Shown: positions 36,670-47,246 of the stretch, in pieces
Layout: every line of letters begins with the position of its first letter
Numbering within the stretch: position 1 is the stretch's first letter
Assembly: GCA_002937455.1 (NCBI GenBank)
Contig: PTJZ01000001.1
Location: 186,001 to 250,000 of the forward strand
Length of the DNA: 64,000 nt
Reading direction: 5' to 3'
DNA from: Alphaproteobacteria bacterium MarineAlpha11_Bin1
GTDB lineage: Bacteria > Pseudomonadota > Alphaproteobacteria > MPNO01 > UBA830
The notes under the pieces: model-generated
Seen by the model: the letters and a program-made list of their open reading frames with translations, nothing else
The model's database searches: none
What the model was told of the DNA's origin: nothing
Program-made: the position numbers and the translations under genes

Positions 36670-37500
36670 AACTATCTCGGGTGATGCGTAACGTCGAATG
36701 TTGGCCAGAGATGGGATCGACTTTCGCGCGGTCATTACCTGGGTTGGGTCTATATCAGCGAAGATCACACCCGGCTCTTCACCCGCTTCAGAAACAATTT
36801 CACCCCACGGGTTGACGACAAGCGAGTGGCCGTAAGTCTGCCTTCCTCCTACATGGTCGCCACATTGCGCTGCAGCAAATACCCAGCAGCCAGTTTCAAT
36901 CGCGCGGGCACGCATTAAGACATGCCAGTGCGCACATCCCGTGGTTCGGGTGAAAGCAGACGGGATACCGATAAAGTCAGCACCGCCATTGGCAAGATGC
37001 GTGTATAAGGCAGGAAAACGAACATCATAACAAATCGTAAGACCGGCACCACCCCACGGCAAATCAGCAATTACGGCGGACCCACCCGGTTTATAGGTTG
37101 CCGACTCTCTGTACTCTTGACCGTCTCCCAGATCCACATCAAACATATGTATTTTGTCATACCTCGCGACAACTATGCCGAAAGGATCGATCAAAAAGGT
37201 TCGATTGACAATCTGGTTATCATCAGAAAAGACGGCCAGAGACCCAACGTGGAGCCAAATTTTAAAATGAGATGCCAAATCACTGAACGCCAATAACGCT
37301 GGGTGGCGCTCCTCCCTATAAGATTTCTCATAGAGTGCAATCGTGTCGGGCTCCATCAGGGCGACGCACTCGGGTAACGACACGAAGACTGCTCCCTTTG
37401 ATACTGCTTCTCTCACTAAAGCCGAGGTTACTTCCACGTTGGAAACAATATCATTACAGGCATTAACCTGGACACAGGCGAGCCTGAAAACTTCACCCAT
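36658..37500 (-). CDS. carbon-nitrogen hydrolase (Nit1/omega-amidase-like)
   Basis: A 280-aa nitrilase-superfamily amidase. The catalytic triad is Glu44 (LPECVAL), Lys116 (RYDKIHMFDVDL) and Cys158 (TICYDVRFP). The KIHMFDVDL and CAHWHVLMRARAIE patterns place it in the Nit group, whose members hydrolyse deaminated glutathione or alpha-keto acid amides. Length is typical. It shares an adjoining start/stop with the glutaredoxin gene upstream, which fits a glutathione-related repair role. Confidence 0.92.
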   Translation of the reverse strand: MGEVFRLACVQVNACNDIVSNVEVTSALVREAVSKGAVFVSLPECVALMEPDTIALYEKSYREERHPALLAFSDLASHFKIWLHVGSLAVFSDDNQIVNRTFLIDPFGIVVARYDKIHMFDVDLGDGQEYRESATYKPGGSAVIADLPWGGAGLTICYDVRFPALYTHLANGGADFIGIPSAFTRTTGCAHWHVLMRARAIETGCWVFAAAQCGDHVGGRQTYGHSLVVNPWGEIVSEAGEEPGVIFADIDPTQVMTARKSIPSLANIRRYASPEIVSNG

Positions 37501-37760
37501 CAGTTGAGACCAAGAATCCTGTCGAGTTTACCTTCCCGTTCGAGCGCCGCTAGATCATCCGAACCGCCGACATGAGAATTATTGATGAATATTTGGGGGA
37601 CAGTGTATCTGCCGTTTGCGCGCTCTATCATTTCGGTGCGTCGACTAGGACTGCTATCAACATCAATTTCTTGGAACGCTACACCCTTTTGGCTCAAAAG
37701 ATGTTTTGCTCGCACACAAAACGGACATAGGTTACTTGAGTAAATTTCGACTTTAACCAC
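37500..37760 (-). CDS. grxC: glutaredoxin 3
   Basis: An 86-aa dithiol glutaredoxin with active site CPFC at residues 12-15, TVPQIFIN with the cis-proline near 54, and GGSDDL for glutathione binding near 66. It reduces protein and glutathione mixed disulfides in the cytoplasm. Its stop shares one base with the nitrilase start. The comF gene that usually lies upstream is not present. Confidence 0.96.
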   Translation of the reverse strand: MVKVEIYSSNLCPFCVRAKHLLSQKGVAFQEIDVDSSPSRRTEMIERANGRYTVPQIFINNSHVGGSDDLAALEREGKLDRILGLN

Positions 37761-38095
37761 GGTAATGGTCTCTCTTTTATAAGCTTTCGAAAGTTTAATA
37801 TGAATTCGAACACATACTTTGTCATCTGTCCGGAGTAAAATCTCTTAAATTGACGCAAAAAAGAAAGAAATCTGTATACCTCAGGCTACAATGGGAGAAA
37901 TATGACTGCCTGCACGATGGCCTCAAACTCGCGCTACTAGGTACTATCAAGCAACTAAAGGTGTGGAGGTATCGAGATCTTTATGATCTTGCCAATAACT
38001 CATAGTAAATTTTTAAGTTCAGGATGGTTCCTATATTATTTAGCACCTATGCCAGTTCATTTTTTCGACAATTAAAGGCGGCCTAGTGTAAAGGT
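37761..38095. other. 335-nt divergent intergenic region
   Basis: Lies between divergent grxC and the NDUFAF5-like methyltransferase gene, where comF often sits in this class. It contains a palindrome CTTTCGAAAG near 37785, a possible plus-strand promoter (TTGACG 37850-37855, TGTATA 37873-37878, spacer 17), and a 12-codon frame at 37902-37940 with GGGAG before its ATG. No comF remnant was recognised. Confidence 0.5.
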
Positions 38096-39001
38096 ATGAC
38101 AAACGATATTGCCTTATTCGACCGTCGCGCCGTACGCAAACACCGCCAACGAGCCGCGAGAAGTATCGCCGAACATAATTTTCTTTACCGGGAAGTTGCG
38201 AACCGGATTTCCGATCGCTTGGAGGACATCAATCGTCGCTTTGAGACCGTAATCGACATCGGGGGCGGCCATGGCACAACTATTTTGCCATACTCAACAG
38301 CCGACCTTGTCACTGGCGATTTATCCGATGGGTTACTTCGTGAATCTAACCGAAAAAGGGCGGTGGTAATGGATGAGGAGTTTCTACCCTTTGCACCCAA
38401 CACCTTCGACCTTGCTATATCGTGTCTGTCACTACATTGGGTCAACGATCTGCCGGGTGCGCTTCTGCAAATCCGGAAAACGCTAAAGCCTGATGGCCTA
38501 TTCCTAGCAGCAATCCTTGGCGGAGATACTTTGATCGAATTACGCCGCGTCTTTTTGGAAGCAGAGGCGGAAACGACCGGTGGCACTAGCCCTCATACAT
38601 CGCCTGTAGCTGATATTTCGCAGTCAGGAGCTTTGCTTCAGCGGGCAGGGTTCTCATTACCTGTCGTCGATACCGACACACTTACCGTAACTTATAGTGA
38701 TATGTTTGCATTGATGCGGGATCTACGGGGTATGGGTGGAACAAACGCCGTCGCGGCGCGCGACAAGAACTTCCTCCGGCGCGATACTCTGCTCGCCGCT
38801 GCCGCCCGGTATCAGGAACTCTACACTGACACAGACGGTCGGATCACGGCTACATTTCAAATAATCTGGCTTACAGGATGGTCTCCGGCAGACAATCAGC
38901 AGCAGCCCCTGCGCCCTGGCAGCGCTCAATCCCGGTTGGCGGACGCGCTGAACACCAACGAAAACATCGCTGACGAAAAGACTAGTTCGAAAAAAAACTA
39001 G
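38096..39001 (+). CDS. BioC/NDUFAF5-like SAM-dependent methyltransferase
   Basis: A 301-aa methyltransferase resembling mitochondrial NDUFAF5 and bacterial BioC-type proteins. It starts LFDRRAVRKHRQRAA, has the SAM motif DIGGGHGTT near residue 57, VTGDLSD, SCLSLHWVNDLPGAL near 120, and the DGLFLAAILGGDTL segment near 143 that characterises the NDUFAF5 group. NDUFAF5 is involved in modifying an arginine of a complex I subunit; the bacterial role is uncertain. It ends 7 nt from the convergent MFS gene. Confidence 0.88.
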   Translation: MTNDIALFDRRAVRKHRQRAARSIAEHNFLYREVANRISDRLEDINRRFETVIDIGGGHGTTILPYSTADLVTGDLSDGLLRESNRKRAVVMDEEFLPFAPNTFDLAISCLSLHWVNDLPGALLQIRKTLKPDGLFLAAILGGDTLIELRRVFLEAEAETTGGTSPHTSPVADISQSGALLQRAGFSLPVVDTDTLTVTYSDMFALMRDLRGMGGTNAVAARDKNFLRRDTLLAAAARYQELYTDTDGRITATFQIIWLTGWSPADNQQQPLRPGSAQSRLADALNTNENIADEKTSSKKN

Positions 39002-39008
39002 GCGAACC

Positions 39009-40256
39009 CTATGCCATTGATGTCGATTCGTTCGATTCCAGCGTCGGGTTTTCTTTAACCAGAATGGCAAACACCCCAGCCAGCCCGGCAAGTCCGACGG
39101 ATAGCCACCATACGAAATCGTATTTCGCAAAACTATCAAACATCGAGCCGCCTATTACGACACCGATAGCAGCGCCCAAAGAATGTCCACCAAACAGTAA
39201 GCCGAGCGTCAGACCGATGATCCGAACACCGATGTGAGTTGCTACGATATTGGCGATGACAGGAAAGGTCGCGAAGTTAAGAATTCCAAAAATCGCAGCG
39301 AATAAAAACATTACGCTAATATCGGCCGAAATAAACAGCAACAAAATAAATGTCATTGCGCGAAGGAAAAACATACTGGCCAACAATCGTGGTCGATTAA
39401 CATGATCGGCGACCCACGAAAAGAAAATCACGCCGGCCAGGTTACCCAACCCGTGTACACCATAGGCTGCGGAGCCCTCCACCAAAGTAAAACCGCAAGA
39501 AATCGCGTAGGGGATAAAATAGACGTCGATTACGCCAGCCGTCGTAAAACCACAAAGTGAAAACGCGCTGAGAAGAAGCAAGAATGTGCGATTGGCGATC
39601 AAAAATTTTAGCCGATCGATCAGGGCATCGTTATCAGGCACTACCTGCGTCTGAAGCTGGTCCTCCGAATCTACGAGCGGCGGCTTGAAGCGCAGAAGTA
39701 CAAGGACGGCCATCGCCACCATCACAATGGCGACGATTTGATAGGAATGGCGCCAGCCAAGGGTAGCGATTGCGACCCCGAGTAATGTTAGGATGGGCAG
39801 TTGTCCCCCAGATGCACCGGAAACGCCGATGCCAATCGCGAGGCCACGAAACTTGATGAAATAACCTGAAATCGCCGCCGTCACCATTGGTATGGATACG
39901 GATGCCCACCCGATTCCACCAACGATACCAAACATAATGTGGTAATAGGTTGCCTCGGTGACATAAGACGTCCCACCCACACCAAGTGATAGTGCCAGCA
40001 AGCCGCATGCTATAACTATACGCGCACCAAACCTGTCCATGAGATTACCGGCGATCGGTGATCCCAGTGCCATCATTACTAACACCAACGACGCCCCAGT
40101 TGAGACCTGCGTGGTTGACCATCCCAGTTCCTTCACCCAAAGCGGCAGCACCATACTGACAGACGACCGTGTGCCGAAAGTGAAGCTGAGAGCGACAAAA
40201 CATATTGAGACGACGATCCATCCTCGACGGCGGTTAGTTTCGACGATTCTTGTCAT
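39009..40256 (-). CDS. MFS transporter (tandem paralogue 1)
   Basis: A 415-aa major facilitator transporter with about 12 hydrophobic segments. It begins with a helix carrying SFTFGTRSSVSMVLP and has an MDRFGARI loop between helices 2 and 3, typical of MFS proteins of the oxalate/formate or monocarboxylate group. It overlaps the upstream MFS gene by 4 nt and is its paralogue: the C-terminal HIGVRIIGLTLGLLFGGHS is nearly matched there. Substrate unknown; probably an organic anion. Confidence 0.92.
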   Translation of the reverse strand: MTRIVETNRRRGWIVVSICFVALSFTFGTRSSVSMVLPLWVKELGWSTTQVSTGASLVLVMMALGSPIAGNLMDRFGARIVIACGLLALSLGVGGTSYVTEATYYHIMFGIVGGIGWASVSIPMVTAAISGYFIKFRGLAIGIGVSGASGGQLPILTLLGVAIATLGWRHSYQIVAIVMVAMAVLVLLRFKPPLVDSEDQLQTQVVPDNDALIDRLKFLIANRTFLLLLSAFSLCGFTTAGVIDVYFIPYAISCGFTLVEGSAAYGVHGLGNLAGVIFFSWVADHVNRPRLLASMFFLRAMTFILLLFISADISVMFLFAAIFGILNFATFPVIANIVATHIGVRIIGLTLGLLFGGHSLGAAIGVVIGGSMFDSFAKYDFVWWLSVGLAGLAGVFAILVKENPTLESNESTSMA

Positions 40257-41506
40257 GTAGCAGCCGGCAGCGTCGCTGTTTCCTCGGCACGTGTCTCACG
40301 GATCAACCACGTCAGAACCGCTGCTAGGAATGCCAGCCCAATGGAAACAATCCAGACCCATTCATAGCTTTTAAAATTGTCGAAGAAATACCCCCCCATG
40401 AACGCGCCCGCCGCCGCGCCGGCGGAATGTCCAGCAAACAGTAGACCTAACGTAAGCCCCATCACCCCTACCCCGATATGCGTACTGACTAGGCTTGCGA
40501 GTACAGGCATCGCCGAATAGTCAAAAATGCCAAATAGAACAGCGAACAGAAAAAGCAGTTGGGGACTACCAGTGATTTCCATCAGGATCAGAAACGTCAG
40601 CGCCCGAAAGAAATAGATACTACCCAGCAACAACGGCCGGTTCACCTTATCGGCCAGATACCCCGCAAGGATCATGCCACACATATTGAACGCGGATAAT
40701 ACCCCGAGGGCGGCCGCACTTTCAAACCGGGGAAAACCGCATGACATTGCGTATGGGATTAAATGTACTTCGATCACACCTGACGTAGTAAAACCGCAAA
40801 TTACGAATCCGGAAAACAGTAGCCAGAAGGTCGAATTGCTGAAAATCAATCGGAGGCGGACCATTAGAGCCGATTCAATTATTCCGCCGACATTGTGCGC
40901 CGTCCGGCTGGACGGCGTTATTAAAAACCAAGCGGCCGGCGCAAGCGCCATTATGAAAATACCAAATCCAGCAAAACTGGCGCGCCAGCCCGCCCATTCC
41001 ACCAGTGCCGCCAAAAGTGGGATCATAATCAATAGCCCACCAGAGGCTCCGGATGTGGCGATTCCAGTAGCGAGTCCTCGGTGCTCGTCAAAAATCTGTG
41101 CAATTGTGGCTGATGCTTGGGGTGCCGCTAGAGATCCATAGCCTAGGCCACCGATGATGCAAAACAGTATGATAAACTGCCACTGCTGGGTCATCAGCGA
41201 GGTTGACGCAATCGACGCTCCGACACAGATTAACGCGCCCGCAACCACAGGTCGCGGGCCAATCCGGTCGAGCAGGTTGCCGGCCAGAGGTGAAATTAAC
41301 GTCATAAAAACAAGCACGATAGAGCCGCCGCTTGAAATAAACGTCCGGTCCCATCCGAGATCTTGCTCCCAAGTGGGCATGATCAGACCCAGAGCAGAAC
41401 GGGCGGAAAAGACCATCCCAAGCGCCAAGAAAATAAACAGGACTATCACCCAGCCGCGAGGATTAGTGCGATACATGGAGACTAATGAATCGGATCTAGA
41501 CGACAT
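40253..41506 (-). CDS. MFS transporter (tandem paralogue 2)
   Basis: A 417-aa MFS transporter, about 12 membrane segments, with LLDRIGPRPVVAG in the helix 2-3 loop and HIGVGVMGLTLGLLFAGHS near the C-terminus. It is the partner of the downstream MFS gene, which it overlaps by 4 nt, so the two are translated from one message and look like a tandem duplication. The start is uncertain: GTG at 41524, ATG at 41506 (used) or ATG at 41476. It begins a short distance after the mutT stop, suggesting read-through from argJ-mutT. Substrate unknown. Confidence 0.92.
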   Translation of the reverse strand: MSSRSDSLVSMYRTNPRGWVIVLFIFLALGMVFSARSALGLIMPTWEQDLGWDRTFISSGGSIVLVFMTLISPLAGNLLDRIGPRPVVAGALICVGASIASTSLMTQQWQFIILFCIIGGLGYGSLAAPQASATIAQIFDEHRGLATGIATSGASGGLLIMIPLLAALVEWAGWRASFAGFGIFIMALAPAAWFLITPSSRTAHNVGGIIESALMVRLRLIFSNSTFWLLFSGFVICGFTTSGVIEVHLIPYAMSCGFPRFESAAALGVLSAFNMCGMILAGYLADKVNRPLLLGSIYFFRALTFLILMEITGSPQLLFLFAVLFGIFDYSAMPVLASLVSTHIGVGVMGLTLGLLFAGHSAGAAAGAFMGGYFFDNFKSYEWVWIVSIGLAFLAAVLTWLIRETRAEETATLPAAT

Positions 41507-41544
41507 TGCCTTATGCGGTCCCACTGATAGAATACAAATTCACG

Positions 41545-41952
41545 TCACAAATGATCCCGCAGCATGGCTATCAACGGCTTGTCGGCGGGCGGCATTTCAT
41601 AGTCACCTAGGTACATCGGTCTCACCCATTTGATACGCTGGTTTTCCAGTGGTGTGACTTTTCCACTCCACTTGCGGCATACATAAAGAGGCATAAGCAG
41701 GTGAAATTCCTCATAAGCATGGGACGCAAAAGTGAATGGAGCAAGACAACTCTCAACGGTATTCACCCCCAACTCTTCCTGGAGTTCACGGATCAGGGCA
41801 ACCTCAGGTGTCTCATCATCCTCCACCTTCCCCCCGGGAAACTCCCACAGGCCGGCCATCGCCTTGTCTGGCGGGCGCTGCGCAATCAATACTCTTCCGT
41901 CAACGTCGAATAGGGCAGCTGCCGCCACTAGAATTATCGGAAGTTTCGACAT
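41545..41952 (-). CDS. mutT: 8-oxo-dGTP diphosphatase (MutT-type Nudix hydrolase)
   Basis: A 135-aa Nudix hydrolase removing oxidised nucleotides. The Nudix box GX5EX7REUXEEXGU is complete at about residues 41-63 (GKVEDDETPE, RELQEELGV). The N-terminal VAAAALFDVDGRVLIAQRP and the WEFPGGK segment match MutT. It lies 27 nt after argJ, a common alphaproteobacterial pairing. Confidence 0.93.
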   Translation of the reverse strand: MSKLPIILVAAAALFDVDGRVLIAQRPPDKAMAGLWEFPGGKVEDDETPEVALIRELQEELGVNTVESCLAPFTFASHAYEEFHLLMPLYVCRKWSGKVTPLENQRIKWVRPMYLGDYEMPPADKPLIAMLRDHL

Positions 41953-41979
41953 TCGGGGGATCAGATCCGTAGTTCTGAC

Positions 41980-43224
41980 TCAGGATCTATAGTCGGCGTT
42001 GATCGAGATATAGCCGTGCGTAAGATCACACGTCCAGACCTTGGCCGCCCCCCGGCCAATATTCAGGTCAACATTTATATCAATTTCAGATCCTTTCATG
42101 TGTTTAGTAACTGGTGCTTCTTTGTAGCCCTTTACTACTTCGCCACGATCGGCTACCGCAACGCCACCGATACTAATCGTCAACCTGTCTCGATCGGCCT
42201 CCTCGCCGGATTTGCCGACGGCCATGACGATCCGGCCCCAGTTCGCGTCTTCCCCTGCAATAGCCGTTTTAACTAGCGGAGAATTGGCGATTGCGAGACC
42301 AATTTTCTTCGCTGATTTGCCTGAGCGGGCCCCCGTTACATTGATGGTAACAAACTTGGTTGCCCCCTCCCCATCGCGGACGATCTGATGCGCTAGGTCG
42401 GTCATAACTTCTTCTAGTGCGCCGCGAAATGCGCGCAGTTTCATATCTCCAGGCTTCGATATCTTTTCATGTTTTGTGGCTCCGGTAGCGAAGACCAGCA
42501 CCGTATCACTGGTAGAGGTGTCACCATCTACAGTTATAGCGTTGAACGACCGGTCGGCGGCATGTGCCGTCAGGGTCTGTAAAACACTCGCCGGTATTTT
42601 TGCATCGGTGAAAACGAAGGCCAGCATTGTTGCCATGTCGGGTGCGATCATACCAGAGCCCTTGGCGATCCCACCAATAGTGACTTTAGTTTCGCCTATA
42701 TTCACCCGACGCCAAGCGCCCTTAGGAAAGGTATCAGTGGTCATGATAGCGGAAGCGGCGTCAACCCAACTATGGGCCGAAAGTGATCTTATCATCCCTT
42801 TCAATGATTTGGTGATCTTACCGTCGGGGAGGGTTTCGCCGATCACACCAGTCGAAGCGACGAAAACATTCGATTTTGGAACCTTGAGTACTGATGCTAC
42901 GCCCTCCACCGTTCGCTGCAACGAATTTTCACCCGCCCTGCCCGTGAAGGCATTTGCGTTACCGGCGTTGACGATCAACGCACGCGCTTGGCCACCAATA
43001 ACCCGGCGTTTACACCAATTGACCGGGGCCGCAGCGGTTTTTGATCGGGTAAACACCCCGCCAACTTTGGTGCCTCTGTCGAGAGCGGCAAGAAATAGGT
43101 CTTTACGACCCCTGTCTTTTAAACCACACGAGGCACTTCCGACCCTTACGCCGGGAATCGCGGGCATATCCGGAAAGCTGGAGGGCGCCAAGGGTGATTT
43201 CTTAGGCATCTTGTATTTGATCAC
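41980..43224 (-). CDS. argJ: bifunctional glutamate N-acetyltransferase / amino-acid acetyltransferase
   Basis: ArgJ of arginine synthesis, 414 aa, recycling the acetyl group from N-acetylornithine to glutamate. The proenzyme cleaves itself before the nucleophilic Thr199 in APDMATMLAF, which is intact. The VNAGNANAFTG and GEDANWGRI motifs are also present. It heads a minus-strand unit with mutT and possibly the two MFS genes. Confidence 0.96.
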   Translation of the reverse strand: MIKYKMPKKSPLAPSSFPDMPAIPGVRVGSASCGLKDRGRKDLFLAALDRGTKVGGVFTRSKTAAAPVNWCKRRVIGGQARALIVNAGNANAFTGRAGENSLQRTVEGVASVLKVPKSNVFVASTGVIGETLPDGKITKSLKGMIRSLSAHSWVDAASAIMTTDTFPKGAWRRVNIGETKVTIGGIAKGSGMIAPDMATMLAFVFTDAKIPASVLQTLTAHAADRSFNAITVDGDTSTSDTVLVFATGATKHEKISKPGDMKLRAFRGALEEVMTDLAHQIVRDGEGATKFVTINVTGARSGKSAKKIGLAIANSPLVKTAIAGEDANWGRIVMAVGKSGEEADRDRLTISIGGVAVADRGEVVKGYKEAPVTKHMKGSEIDINVDLNIGRGAAKVWTCDLTHGYISINADYRS

Positions 43225-44888
<1,664 letters not shown>

Positions 44889-45072
44889 TTTAGTCGAGCC
44901 GAAAATATTCCAAGCTTGCAAATTAAATTACTTGATAAGAATTGTATCATTACGATTAGATATGTGGTTACTGGAATTTTGGGGTTTTGTCTCAATCCAA
45001 AAGGCATCAGCCCGATTAAAACAATCTTCGATTCGTATCACTATTTAGTCTAACAATAAGGAAGAAAATTCC

Positions 45073-47133
45073 ATGGGAGGCTATTCATTCGCCGTCGATA
45101 TCGGCGGAACCTTTACCGACATCGTCCTACGTTGCGAGGACGGCCGCACATGGGTAGACAAGACATTGACCACTCATGAGAACCTTTTGGACGGTTTCTT
45201 TACTGCGGTTGACGCCACCATTTCTAAGGCCAGAATCTCACCGTCGGATGTCGACGATGTCATCGTGCATGCTACCACGGTGGTAACAAACGCCGTGCTC
45301 ACGCGGTCGGGGCGACCGACGGCCTTATTCGTGACCGAAGGATTTAAAGACATTCTCCATATCCGTGATGAACACCGCTACGACATGTTCGACCCTCAGA
45401 TTGAGTACGCCGACCCAATAGTACCGCGGGAGCTAACATGGGGAATCAAAGAACGAACGCTAGCGAACGGGACAGTCTCATTAGACATCGACAAAAACCA
45501 GATCACGCACATTATCGCAGAGATAAAAAAGAAAAAAGTTGAGGCTGTCGGCATATGCTTACTTAATGCCTATGTTAACGGGACTAATGAACGCTCCCTT
45601 CGCGATTCGCTACTTAACGAGTGTCCCGAACTATATGTGTCAGTATCTTCAGAGGTCGCACCACAGATCCGAGAATATCCACGCGCTGCAACAACTGCAT
45701 TAAACGCGTATACACGCCCTATCACCGAGCCCTACCTTACCCGACTTTCGCATGAGATAGAAAAACGCGGCTTCGCTAGCCGGCCGTTAATCATGATGTC
45801 AAACGGCGGTGTGCTGGGCACCGAGACCGCAAGCCGTTTCCCTGTTAGAATGATGGAGTCCGGACCTGCCGCCGGCGCCTTGGTTGCCAGCTACTACGCT
45901 GATCGCCTTGGGCTTAATCGGCTGATGTCATTTGATATGGGCGGAACCACCGCCAAAGCATGCCTAATCGAGGACCGCAAGCCACTCGTGACAGGGCTTT
46001 TCGAGGTCGACCGAATGTACCGGTTCAAATCAGGTAGCGGCATGCCGGTAATTATCCCCGCTATAGATATGATTGAGGTTGGTGCGGGGGGTGGCTCGAT
46101 TGCCAGTATTGACTCCCTCGGTCTTCTGAAAGTGGGGCCGCGTAGCGCCGGGTCGGAGCCGGGACCAGCCTGTTATGGGCTTGGCGGCAAGAGCCCCGCT
46201 GTCACCGACGCGGATGTCTTGATTGGGATTTTGGACCCGGATAACTTTTTAGGCGGCGAAATGCAGCTCGATAAAAACGCTGCGGAAACAGCCATACAGC
46301 CGCTTGCTGATCAGCTAAACACATCTGTACAAAAAGCGGCGCGAGGTATTTTTCAGGTCGTTAACGAATCTATGGCTGCCGCAGCCAGAGCGCATGCCAC
46401 CGACCGTGGAATTGACTATCGCGGTATTCCGGTGCTGGCCTTTGGAGGTGCAGGTCCGGTTCATGCCTGCCACGTAGCGGAGTTGCTGGAGTCGACTAGG
46501 GTAATTTATCCTCCATTGGCCAGCGTATTGTCGGCCTTTGGTACGCTAGTGACCCCATTAAGGTTCGACCTTGCACGGGGCACCCGCGGCGGCATCGATT
46601 TGGCGTCAGCAGCAAGAATTTACAGCGACATGGTCACCGAAGCTGGTGCCGCGCTCGAATCTGCAGGGGCGCCGGCCGGCGTTATACGCTACGTCTATGG
46701 TGCAGACATGCGATATGTCGGGCAACAGAATGAAGTGACAGTGAGCTTCGCAGCCGATCCGTCGGCCGACTACGAAATCGATGATATGCGTGAGGCTTTC
46801 GAAACTGCCTATGAAGTACAATACGGACTACGACTCCCCGACATACCGATTGAGGTCGTTGCTTGGCGCATCAGTGCTCATGGGCCGCCGGTGGAGCGAC
46901 ATGGCGCACCAGAACTTACCGACGTGGTGGGCGTACCGAAGGGGCATCGTGAAGTATTAATTGGTGACAAACCCGAGTTAGTTGCAGTTTATGATCGGTT
47001 TTCTATCGCCGCCAGACAGCAAATTCAGGGACCGGTTATTATTGAGGAACGCGAAACAACTATATTTGTACTGCCGAAGTGGCACGTGAGTGTAGCAGAA
47101 GATGGGTGTATCATCGCCGAGAAAGGAGCATAG
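45073..47133 (+). CDS. hyuA: hydantoinase/oxoprolinase HyuA-type subunit
   Basis: A 686-aa ATP-dependent N-methylhydantoinase A / 5-oxoprolinase alpha-type protein. The ASKHA nucleotide-binding motif DIGGTFTDIVL is at residues 9-19. ATTVVTNAVLTR near 72, the MESGPAAG phosphate motif near 262, MGGTTAKA and the GAGGGSIAS segment near 340 are typical. It pairs with HyuB to open a cyclic amide or lactam using ATP. AAGGAAG lies upstream of the ATG. The actual ring substrate (hydantoin, oxoproline or another imide) is unknown. Confidence 0.93.
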   Translation: MGGYSFAVDIGGTFTDIVLRCEDGRTWVDKTLTTHENLLDGFFTAVDATISKARISPSDVDDVIVHATTVVTNAVLTRSGRPTALFVTEGFKDILHIRDEHRYDMFDPQIEYADPIVPRELTWGIKERTLANGTVSLDIDKNQITHIIAEIKKKKVEAVGICLLNAYVNGTNERSLRDSLLNECPELYVSVSSEVAPQIREYPRAATTALNAYTRPITEPYLTRLSHEIEKRGFASRPLIMMSNGGVLGTETASRFPVRMMESGPAAGALVASYYADRLGLNRLMSFDMGGTTAKACLIEDRKPLVTGLFEVDRMYRFKSGSGMPVIIPAIDMIEVGAGGGSIASIDSLGLLKVGPRSAGSEPGPACYGLGGKSPAVTDADVLIGILDPDNFLGGEMQLDKNAAETAIQPLADQLNTSVQKAARGIFQVVNESMAAAARAHATDRGIDYRGIPVLAFGGAGPVHACHVAELLESTRVIYPPLASVLSAFGTLVTPLRFDLARGTRGGIDLASAARIYSDMVTEAGAALESAGAPAGVIRYVYGADMRYVGQQNEVTVSFAADPSADYEIDDMREAFETAYEVQYGLRLPDIPIEVVAWRISAHGPPVERHGAPELTDVVGVPKGHREVLIGDKPELVAVYDRFSIAARQQIQGPVIIEERETTIFVLPKWHVSVAEDGCIIAEKGA

Positions 47134-47246
47134 CATTAAAGCGTTGGCGCAAGGGGTGTTCTTGGCTAGTGGTTAAGAATATGTTCTCGCGGGTAACCGA
47201 TGCGAACACCGGTCCAGAAGTGGCACAAAAGGAGACCAGCATCCAG

